This document shows, piece by piece, positions 6,330-12,197 of a DNA stretch of 23,256 bases. This stretch comes from a virus. Each line of letters begins with the position of its first letter. The stretch's first letter is position 1. Under the pieces are notes generated by a model. It was not told the origin of the DNA, searched no databases, and saw only the letters and a list, made by a program, of their open reading frames with translations. Both the position numbers and the translations under genes were made by a program. The stretch is from positions 1 through 23,256 of IMG/VR virus record IMGVR_UViG_3300030339_000243. The stretch is one strand, 5' to 3'.

Positions 6330-8138
6330 ATGGCAAATAAAAAGTTTGACTTTAGTGGATATGCCACTAAGAATGATGTACCTTGCACAGATGGACGAGT
6401 TATTCGTAAAGATGCATTTTTAGAAAATAATGGGACAATAGTACCATTGGTTTGGCAGCATATACATGACAACCCTACTAATATATTAGGGCATGCTCTT
6501 CTTGAAAATAGAGAAGATGGTGTATATTGTTATTGCTCATTCAATGATACTGAAGCTGGTAAAAATACCAAAATGGCAGTTCAACATGGGGACCTTACTT
6601 CTTTATCAATCTATGCAAATAAATTAAAGCAACAAGGAGCTAGTGTATTGCATGGTGCTATAAGAGAAGTAAGTCTAGTAATGGCTGGAGCAAATCCTGA
6701 AGCATTTATTGATAATATTAGTATCCAACATGGAGATTCTGTAGAACCAATAGCAGATGAAGTTATCATATATTCTGGTGATTTCCTTGACCCAACAGAA
6801 ATAGAACATTCAGATTCCATATTAGATGAAGAGGAAATAGAACACTCAGAAACTAAAACTGTTCCAGAAGTAACTGTACCAGAGGCTGAGAAAACAGTAC
6901 AAGATGTATTTGATACTCTTAATGATGAACAGAAAAATGTAGTTTATGCTATGATTGCTGATGCTTTAGAAGAGACTCCTACACCTGAAACTACTCCAAA
7001 AACAGAACCAGCTAAAACAGAACCAATAAAAACTAATGACGGCAAGAAAGTTGTCGTACATTCTGAAGGAGGAAAAATAATGAAAAACAACGTATTTGAC
7101 AAAGCTACAGAAAACAAGGATGAAAAGGTGACTCTTAGCCATTCAGAGGTAAATGCAATATTTACTGATGCTAAAAAGTCTGGTAGTTTAAAAGAATCAT
7201 TTCTTGCTCATGCAGTAACTTATGGTGTAGAGAATATAGATTTCTTATTCCCAGATGCAAGGGTTGTTAATGGTGTACCTGAAGTAATTAAGAGAGATGA
7301 TGTTTGGGTAGAAGCAGTTTTAGCAGCTTCAAATCATACTCCTTTTAGCAGAATCAAATCAACAGCAGTAGATCTTACAGCTGATGAAGCAAGAGCTAAA
7401 GGTTATATCAAAGGTGGTTTAAAGAAAGATGAAGTTATTAAACTTCTTAAAAGAACAACCTCTCCACAAACTATCTACAAGAAACAGAAGCTTGACAGAG
7501 ATGATATTGTAGATATTGTAGATTTAGATGTTGTTGTTTGGCTAAAGGCTGAGATGAGAACAATGCTAAATGAAGAAATTGCAAGAGCAGTATTAGTTGG
7601 TGATGGTAGATCAGAAGCTGATGCAGATAAGATTAATACTGATAATATCAGACCTATTTATCTTGATGACGTTTTATATGCTCCTCATGTACTTGTTAGT
7701 GGTGAGCCTGATGAAATGGTTGATGATATATTAAAGGCTAAAATTCAGTATAAGGGCTCAGGTAATCCTATGTTCTATACAAATCAAGCAAGCCTTATTG
7801 AAATGTTGCTTGTAAGAGACACAACTGGTAGAAAGATTTACTCAAGCGTAGCTGAACTTTGTCTTTCTCTTGGAGTATCTGGAGTTGTAGAAGTTCCAGT
7901 TATGGAAGGTGTATCTCGTATGGGTACAGAAACAACACCTCTTCAACATGACCTTGTTGGTATAATTGTTAATCTTAAAGATTATACAATTGGTGCTGAT
8001 AAAGGTGGAGCAATCAATATGTTCGATGATTTCGATATTGACTACAATCAACAGAAATACTTAATCGAAACTAGATGCTCTGGTGCTTTAACAAAACCTT
8101 ACTCTGCTATAGTTGTTGAGAAACTTCATACTGTTTAA
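6330..8138 (+). CDS. Fused prohead protease-major capsid protein
   Basis: Start ATG 6330 is chosen because AAGGAGG (6315-6321) lies before it; an upstream in-frame ATG at 6312 would contain the site inside the gene. The 602-residue product has an N-terminal HK97-type (S78) prohead protease, about residues 1-135. Its likely triad is His44 (VWQH), Ser93 (LTSLSIYA) and Glu113 (REVSLVMAGANP). An acidic Glu/Thr/Pro linker (about 136-250) holds several HS(E/D) motifs. From about residue 251 the HK97-fold capsid protein follows, with ARAKGYIKGG, KKQKLDRDDIVDIVD, VLVGDGR and the conserved MFDDFDIDYNQQKYLIETR end. The protease would cut itself off and trim the shell during maturation. An internal start at 7080 may supply free capsid protein. 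Confidence 0.93.
   Translation: MANKKFDFSGYATKNDVPCTDGRVIRKDAFLENNGTIVPLVWQHIHDNPTNILGHALLENREDGVYCYCSFNDTEAGKNTKMAVQHGDLTSLSIYANKLKQQGASVLHGAIREVSLVMAGANPEAFIDNISIQHGDSVEPIADEVIIYSGDFLDPTEIEHSDSILDEEEIEHSETKTVPEVTVPEAEKTVQDVFDTLNDEQKNVVYAMIADALEETPTPETTPKTEPAKTEPIKTNDGKKVVVHSEGGKIMKNNVFDKATENKDEKVTLSHSEVNAIFTDAKKSGSLKESFLAHAVTYGVENIDFLFPDARVVNGVPEVIKRDDVWVEAVLAASNHTPFSRIKSTAVDLTADEARAKGYIKGGLKKDEVIKLLKRTTSPQTIYKKQKLDRDDIVDIVDLDVVVWLKAEMRTMLNEEIARAVLVGDGRSEADADKINTDNIRPIYLDDVLYAPHVLVSGEPDEMVDDILKAKIQYKGSGNPMFYTNQASLIEMLLVRDTTGRKIYSSVAELCLSLGVSGVVEVPVMEGVSRMGTETTPLQHDLVGIIVNLKDYTIGADKGGAINMFDDFDIDYNQQKYLIETRCSGALTKPYSAIVVEKLHTV
7066..7082 (+). promoter_or_regulatory. Internal ribosome binding site and in-frame start for free capsid protein
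   Basis: AAGGAGG (7066-7072) stands seven bases before ATG 7080, in the same frame as the protease-capsid gene (Met251). The site is as good as those that start separate genes here. Initiation would give a 352-residue protein (7080-8138) that begins MKNNVFDK and holds the whole capsid domain. This would let the phage make many capsid subunits per protease fusion, like nested scaffold genes in lambda-type heads. That it is used is inference. Confidence 0.65.
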
Positions 8139-8160
8139 TATTAAGGAGGAATAATTCAAA

Positions 8161-8493
8161 ATGGCAAAGTTTTATGGGAAAGTTGGCTACGGAATAAATA
8201 CTGAAGTTCCAGTTGGATCTGGGGTATGGAAAGATGTAATAATTGAACATAGTTATTCGGGAGAAATTCTTAGAAATAGTAGAAATTTGGTTAGTGCATC
8301 TAATACATTAAATGATAACATAAAGATGTCAAACGAAATAAGTATTGTAGCCACTCCATTTGCCAATCAGAATTTTCAATCTATTAGATATATAGAATAT
8401 ATGGGTACTTTATGGAAAGTTCTTAATGTTTCGGTTCAGTACCCTAGATTGATATTGGGAATGGGGGATGTTTACAATGGGAAAAAGGCTTGA
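8161..8493 (+). CDS. Neck/head-closure-like protein
   Basis: This 110-residue, mostly beta protein starts after AAGGAGG at an ATG directly behind the capsid gene. Conserved-looking segments are YGKVGYG near the start, 'GEILRNSRNLVSASNTLNDNI' around residues 37-58, a short SIVATPFA strand, and IEYMGTLWKVLNVSVQYPRL near residues 79-98. I recall relatives in clostridial phages between capsid and tail terminator genes, where head-closure proteins of the SPP1 gp16 type sit. The shape fits a small beta-barrel stopper that seals the portal after packaging, but no decisive motif is visible. It overlaps the next gene by about 17 bases, suggesting coupled translation. Confidence 0.6.
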   Translation: MAKFYGKVGYGINTEVPVGSGVWKDVIIEHSYSGEILRNSRNLVSASNTLNDNIKMSNEISIVATPFANQNFQSIRYIEYMGTLWKVLNVSVQYPRLILGMGDVYNGKKA

Positions 8494-8782
8494 TCTCCAA
8501 AAACTATTGTTAGATCTTTTAGGGTCTGGTAACGTATATTACCAACCCCCTTCTACAACAAATATGCAATACCCAGCAATAGTTTATTCACGGGATCAAA
8601 TTAAAACTACGTATGCTAATGACTCTGTGTATTCTATTAAAATTGCATACGAAGTAATATTAATCGATGAAGATCCAGATAGTATATATATAGGTAAAAT
8701 TGCATTGTTACCTAATTGTCGATGGACTAAAAATTATACTATGAATAATCTTAATCATGATGCTTTCACATTATATTATTAA
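8477..8782 (+). CDS. Tail terminator / neck-completion-like protein
   Basis: The ATG at 8477 is preferred over an ATG at 8468 because GGGGGA (8463-8468) then stands at correct distance; the product is 101 residues. It begins with a basic helix (LQKLLLDLLG), then strands with YYQPPSTTNMQYPAIVYSRD and VILIDEDPDS, and ends with the LNHDAFTLYY motif that I recall from phage neck or tail-completion proteins of clostridia. Such proteins cap the tail tube and provide the surface that binds the filled head. The position just before the major tail protein supports this. The fold is inferred from sequence pattern only. Confidence 0.65.
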   Translation: MGKRLDLQKLLLDLLGSGNVYYQPPSTTNMQYPAIVYSRDQIKTTYANDSVYSIKIAYEVILIDEDPDSIYIGKIALLPNCRWTKNYTMNNLNHDAFTLYY

Positions 8783-8798
8783 TAAGGAGGAGTGAATT

Positions 8799-8915
8799 AT
8801 GCAACATCATATTACAAAATATGAAGAAGATGGTATTAGAAAAGCAACCTCATGGACTCAAATTAATGTGTTTGGAAAGTGCTTTTGCTTTTTTAAGAAA
8901 ACAATAAATATTTAA
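8799..8915 (+). CDS. 38-residue microprotein between neck and tail tube genes
   Basis: An ATG at 8799 follows TAAGGAGGAG (8784-8793), a ribosome binding site as strong as those of the large genes, and a 38-codon frame runs to TAA 8913-8915. The peptide starts MQHHITKYEEDG, has a middle 'ATSWTQINVFGK', and ends in a Cys/Phe segment CFCFFKKTINI. I recall similarly placed small peptides with a SW.Q...FGKCFCF pattern in other clostridial phages, which supports a real gene. It has two cysteines spaced C-F-C and no membrane segment long enough to span. Function unknown; a tail-tube cofactor or a small decoration protein is possible. Confidence 0.7.
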   Translation: MQHHITKYEEDGIRKATSWTQINVFGKCFCFFKKTINI

Positions 8916-8934
8916 ACAATAAGGAGGAATAATA

Positions 8935-9891
8935 ATGTCAAAATTAGTTTGGGATCAATTAGGAGAAAGAACCTATGAAACAGGCGTAAAACAAGCAGTC
9001 CTTTATCCACTTCAAGCAGGTGGATTATATTCTGTAGGTGTAGCATGGAATGGTTTAACAGCTGTTACAGAGAGCCCTTCTGGAGCAGAAGCTTCACCTA
9101 TATATGCAGATGATATTAAATATTTAAGTCTTGTATCAGCAGAAGAATTTGGTGCAACTGTTGAGGCTTACACTTATCCAAATGAGTTTGGTGTATGTGA
9201 TGGATCAGGACTAGTAACTCCAGGAGTATCTGTTGGTCAACAGAATCGTAAGGCTTTTGGTCTTTGTTATAAGACAACTATCGGTAATGATACAGAGGGA
9301 GCAGATCATGGATATAAACTTCATTTAATATATGGAGCTATGGCAGCACCTTCTGAGAAAGGGTATAAGACAGTTAATGATTCTCCAGAGGCAATAACTT
9401 TCTCTTGGGAAATTACAACTACCCCAGTAGCATTAACCGGTTTTAAACCAACAGCATCTTTAACCATTGATTCAACAAAAGTTACATCTGCTAACCTTGC
9501 AATACTAGAAGCAATTCTGTATGGAACAACGGGTGTGAATGCTCGTATGCCATTACCAGATGAAATTGCAACCATCTTTGCAGGAGAAGTACCAGATGAA
9601 TTAGCACTATCTACTAGTGTTCCTGCTGATGCAGCTACTACTGTAGTTACTTCATCTAGTATAGTTCTTACATTCAATAATAAAATAGCTAATGATGGAG
9701 TATTACTTACATCTGCTGCTGGAGTAGTTATTGCAGGAACTAAGACTTGGGATGCTACAGGAAAAATATTGACCTTCAAACCAACTGCAAACTTAACAGC
9801 AGATACACCTTACTTGATAGTAGTTCTTAATACTATTGACATTTACAATCAGTTACTTACTCCTATAGTTAGGACATTCACAACTGCTTAA
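8935..9891 (+). CDS. Major tail protein with C-terminal Ig-like domain
   Basis: This 318-residue protein starts after AAGGAGGAATA. Residues 1-215 look like a phage tail tube protein: WDQLGERTYETGVKQAVLYP at the start, an NGLTAVTESPSGAEASPIYADD region, a 'YTYPNEFGVCDGSG' turn, and FSWEITTTPV, all typical of siphovirus major tail proteins of Firmicutes. Residues about 222-318 are an added Ig-like beta domain of the Big_5/SbsA type (SVPADAATTVVTSSSIVLTF, LTFKPTANLTADTPYLIVV, RTFTTA). Such domains decorate the outside of the tail tube and may bind surface sugars. The protein would polymerise around the tape measure. The Ig domain is in frame, with no need of a frameshift. Confidence 0.9.
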   Translation: MSKLVWDQLGERTYETGVKQAVLYPLQAGGLYSVGVAWNGLTAVTESPSGAEASPIYADDIKYLSLVSAEEFGATVEAYTYPNEFGVCDGSGLVTPGVSVGQQNRKAFGLCYKTTIGNDTEGADHGYKLHLIYGAMAAPSEKGYKTVNDSPEAITFSWEITTTPVALTGFKPTASLTIDSTKVTSANLAILEAILYGTTGVNARMPLPDEIATIFAGEVPDELALSTSVPADAATTVVTSSSIVLTFNNKIANDGVLLTSAAGVVIAGTKTWDATGKILTFKPTANLTADTPYLIVVLNTIDIYNQLLTPIVRTFTTA

Positions 9892-10095
9892 TAATTCAAA
9901 ATGGTGGCCATTCAACATTAGTTGAGGTTACTAATTAATTTTAAAAGGCTTACCTGCATTGGTAGGAAGTCTTCCTAATACACTATATGTAGTAATTAAT
10001 GTATTAGCTTACTTTAAAGGGCTCAACCTATTTGACTGTAGTAGCTGAGTCCTTTAATTAAATTTGAAAATTTCTCTTGAAAGGAGATTATTAAC
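9892..10095. other. Non-coding gap with several dyads
   Basis: This is the longest internal gap without a convincing gene. It holds TCAAC-ATTA-GTTGA (hairpin near 9912-9925), a 15-base palindrome TAGGAAG-T-CTTCCTA (9963-9977), AATACA against TGTATT further on, and a ten-pair stem AAAGGGCTCA/TGAGTCCTTT (10016-10025 and 10046-10055). A six-codon frame from 9901 has no ribosome binding site. The palindrome could be an operator and the last stem a processing or attenuation structure. No convincing promoter boxes were seen. Confidence 0.5.
10016..10055 (+). terminator. Stem-loop downstream of the major tail protein gene
   Basis: AAAGGGCTCA pairs with TGAGTCCTTT over ten positions with one G-T pair, around a 20-base loop. 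It lies about 130 bases after the major tail protein stop and 40 before the next gene. The sequence after it (AATTAAATTT) is AT-rich but not a clean T run, so it is more likely an attenuator or RNA-processing/stability hairpin than a strong terminator. Such a structure could make major tail protein transcripts more abundant than those of the downstream genes. Confidence 0.4.
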
Positions 10096-10488
10096 ATGTT
10101 AAAGAAAAAGATAACTTATATCGATTATAACGGTGCTGAAAGAACGGAGGATTTTTACTTTAATCTTTCAAAGGCTGAAGTAATGGAAATGGAAATGTCT
10201 ACTAATGGCGGATTAAGTGCTATGCTAGAAAAACTTGTTGCAACACAAGATATGCCATCAATTATAAAAATATTTAAAGACCTTGTTCTTAAGTCTTATG
10301 GTGAAAAATCTGCTGATGGTAAAAGATTTATCAAGAACAAAGAATTAGTTGAGGGCTTTTCTCAAACAGAAGCATTTTCTAATTTGTTTATGGAATTATC
10401 TACTGACTCTGTGTTATCAGCAGCTTTTGTTAATGGAATAGTTCCACAAGCTGAAAAGCAACCAACCTCTATCCCAGAAGGAAAGTAA
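10096..10488 (+). CDS. Tail assembly chaperone-like protein (first)
   Basis: This 130-residue protein follows GAAAGGAG and starts at ATG 10096. It begins with KKKITYIDYNGAERTEDFYFNLSKAEVMEME (shown in parts: strand ITYIDYNG, then FYFNLSKAE), continues with an IIKIFKDLVLKSYGEKS helix and ends with a VNGIVPQ segment. I recall this pattern as the standard tail assembly chaperone of clostridial siphophages, located between major tail protein and tape measure. It coats the tape measure before the tube polymerises. Many phages make a longer partner by a -1 shift, but here no slippery heptamer is evident and a second, separate chaperone-like gene lies at 11271. Confidence in the family is good. Confidence 0.78.
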   Translation: MLKKKITYIDYNGAERTEDFYFNLSKAEVMEMEMSTNGGLSAMLEKLVATQDMPSIIKIFKDLVLKSYGEKSADGKRFIKNKELVEGFSQTEAFSNLFMELSTDSVLSAAFVNGIVPQAEKQPTSIPEGK

Positions 10489-10563
10489 TATTATAGAGGG
10501 CCTCTTTGAGGGAGACCTTTTACTCTGAATTATTTATTATTAAATTAGAAAGGAGAAAATAAT

Positions 10564-10830
10564 ATGAGCAAAATACAACAAACATTTATCGATAAAGCAA
10601 AAGTCGCAATAGCTAAGTATTTTAATGAAGAAGCTGAAAAGACTGATAATGTAAGCATAACTTCAGATGACGTTTATGTTGTTTGGCAGTGCAAGACTTT
10701 GCAGAATAATAAAGCAATGCTTAGTACTACTGTTTCTGATGGTATGTATTATGAGTTTACCTGGAATGGTGATAAAAATGAAGGATATCTTGATGCTTAT
10801 AAGAAATGTAAAAATGTAGTAGTAAAATAA
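10564..10830 (+). CDS. DUF6275-like small protein
   Basis: This 88-residue protein starts after AAAGGAG at ATG 10564. Its core reads VYVVWQCKTLQNNKAMLST followed by DGMYYEFTWNGDKNEGYLDAYKK, which I recall as the hallmark of DUF6275, a short family found in clostridial phages, often near tail genes. It is an alpha-beta protein with no membrane segment. Function is unknown. The 75-base gap before it contains a GC-rich stretch (GAGGGCCTCTTTGAGGG) able to form a small hairpin. Lying between two chaperone-like genes, it may assist tail assembly or be an inserted accessory gene. Confidence 0.75.
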   Translation: MSKIQQTFIDKAKVAIAKYFNEEAEKTDNVSITSDDVYVVWQCKTLQNNKAMLSTTVSDGMYYEFTWNGDKNEGYLDAYKKCKNVVVK

Positions 10831-10850
10831 ATTAGAAAGGTGGCAATACA

Positions 10851-11249
10851 ATGAAAGAACCAAAAATTAATGTGGAATCAACAGAAGAGCCAAAAGGTGT
10901 TCTAATAGATACCCCAGAATCAACAGAAGAGCCAAAAGTAGTAGATAACACTGAACCAACAGTTGAGTCTATGCAATCAACTGATCCTATATCAAATCCA
11001 AAACAATTAAAGGATACCTATGATATGATGGTTAGTTCAGATTATGCAGAACGATTCAAAGCTGAATATTTTCAAGTAAAGATTAGAGCAAACGGGCTTA
11101 AAGCAATGTTACAAAAGTATAAAACAGGAACTCTTTCTTTTAAACCAACTTGTAGTTATAGTATATTAAAAGGCCAATTAAGTAGTATGTTAATATATGC
11201 TTCATTTTTGGAAAGAAGAGCCAATGCTGAAAAAATTAATTTAAAATAA
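10851..11249 (+). CDS. crAss001_48-related protein with repeated N-terminus
   Basis: This 132-residue protein follows AAAGGTGG. Residues 1-45 are a disordered acidic leader containing the unit ESTEEPK twice (residues 9-15 and 23-29), with the underlying DNA also repeated. Residues 58-130 form a helical domain with a TYDMMVSSDYAERFKAEYFQ start, a later LKAMLQKYKTGTLSF part, and a LERRA end. I recall this as the 'crAss001_48 related' family, a small domain of unknown role in many gut phages, both tail-adjacent and in accessory regions. It is often involved neither in structure nor in lysis as far as known. Its place inside the tail operon is notable. Confidence 0.7.
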   Translation: MKEPKINVESTEEPKGVLIDTPESTEEPKVVDNTEPTVESMQSTDPISNPKQLKDTYDMMVSSDYAERFKAEYFQVKIRANGLKAMLQKYKTGTLSFKPTCSYSILKGQLSSMLIYASFLERRANAEKINLK

Positions 11250-11270
11250 ATTTATATGGAGGCAAAAGAA

Positions 11271-11810
11271 ATGCTAAAACTTATTATATCTGATTTCGAA
11301 GAGTATGATAATGAGAAGATGGAATTTATTAACACTAAGGGACAGATAATAACAATTGAGCACTCTCTTGTCTCTATTTCCAAATGGGAATCAAAATGGC
11401 GTAAACCCTTTCTTTCAAAAGAACCTAAAACAATAGAACAAACTCTTGATTATATAAGGTGTATGACCATTACTCAGAATGTCTCAGATAAAATTTATAG
11501 TATTATTACTAATGAAAATATTAAAACAGTTAGCACATATATAGAAGACCCAATGACTGCAACCTGGTTTACTAAAATAAAAGGTTCAGCATCAAATGAG
11601 ATAATTACATCTGAAATAATTTATTATTGGATGATTACATATAGTATTCCTTTCGAATATCAGAAATGGCATTTGAATAGACTTTTAGCATTGATCACAG
11701 TATGTAATAAAAAGCGTGAGAAAGCTAAACCTATGTCAAATTCAGAAATTATGAGTAAAAATACAAATTTAAATAATGAACGAAGAAAAAGATTAAACAG
11801 TGAAGGATAA
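11271..11810 (+). CDS. Tail assembly chaperone-like protein (second)
   Basis: The start at 11271 is preferred because GGAGG (11258-11262) lies eight bases before it, whereas an in-frame ATG at 11256 overlaps that site. The 179-residue protein contains HSLVSISKWESKWRKPFLSK (about residues 32-51), 'QTLDYIRCMT', ATWFTKIKG and IPFEYQKWHLNRLLALI. I recall this pattern as a nearly universal gene before the tape measure in clostridial siphophages, usually annotated hypothetical or tail assembly chaperone. Position and conservation suggest it is the partner of the 10096 gene in loading the tape measure. The C-terminus is basic (NNERRKRLNSEG). Confidence 0.68.
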   Translation: MLKLIISDFEEYDNEKMEFINTKGQIITIEHSLVSISKWESKWRKPFLSKEPKTIEQTLDYIRCMTITQNVSDKIYSIITNENIKTVSTYIEDPMTATWFTKIKGSASNEIITSEIIYYWMITYSIPFEYQKWHLNRLLALITVCNKKREKAKPMSNSEIMSKNTNLNNERRKRLNSEG

Positions 11811-11822
11811 GGAGGTCTTTAT

Positions 11823-12197
11823 ATGATATCATTTACACAAACAGGTGATTTTTCAAAGACTAGTAAGTTCTTAAGTAAGGCTAAAGGCCTCCGTATAAGT
11901 GACTTAGGTAAATATGGAGAACAAGGAGTAACTGCTCTAGCTAGAAATACCCCAGTTGATTCTGGAGTAACAGCATCTTCTTGGTCTTATAAAATTATAA
12001 CTGCTGGAGGTAAAACTACTATTTCATGGTTTAATTCTAGCAAAGTAGAGGGTGTACCGATTGCTGTTATATTACAATACGGTCATGCTACAAAAAATGG
12101 TAGATGGGTTGCAGGAAGAGATTATATTAACCCTGCTATTCGTCCAATATTTGATAAAATTGCAGACTTAGCATGGAAGGAGGTTACTAAATTATGA
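11823..12197 (+). CDS. HK97 gp10-like neck/tail protein
   Basis: This 124-residue protein starts after TAAGGAGG. It has an N-terminal helix pair and a 'TPVDSGVTASSWSYKI' segment, then ISWFNSS, VPIAVILQYGHATKNGRWVAGRDYI and PAIRPIFDKI. The TPVDTG-like motif and the 'QYGHATK..G.yV.gRdfi' motif are typical of the HK97 gp10 family, neck or tail-completion proteins that act at the head-tail joint. In most phages this gene lies between capsid and major tail protein; here it sits directly before the tape measure, with which it overlaps by four bases (ATGA). The family is secure; its exact role in this place is inferred. Confidence 0.83.
   Translation: MISFTQTGDFSKTSKFLSKAKGLRISDLGKYGEQGVTALARNTPVDSGVTASSWSYKIITAGGKTTISWFNSSKVEGVPIAVILQYGHATKNGRWVAGRDYINPAIRPIFDKIADLAWKEVTKL

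Noticed and set aside
8150-9904. AATAATTCAAAATGG occurs at 8150 and again at 9890
   Set aside because: A 15-base AT-rich match is expected about once by chance in a window of this size, and the second copy has no ribosome binding site or gene after it.
10440-10528. Possible frameshift extension of the first chaperone gene in the +1 frame to a TGA at 10526-10528
   Set aside because: The frame is open only for a short stretch and no slippery heptamer or CCC-stop type site stands at the end of the gene; the -1 frame stops almost at once.
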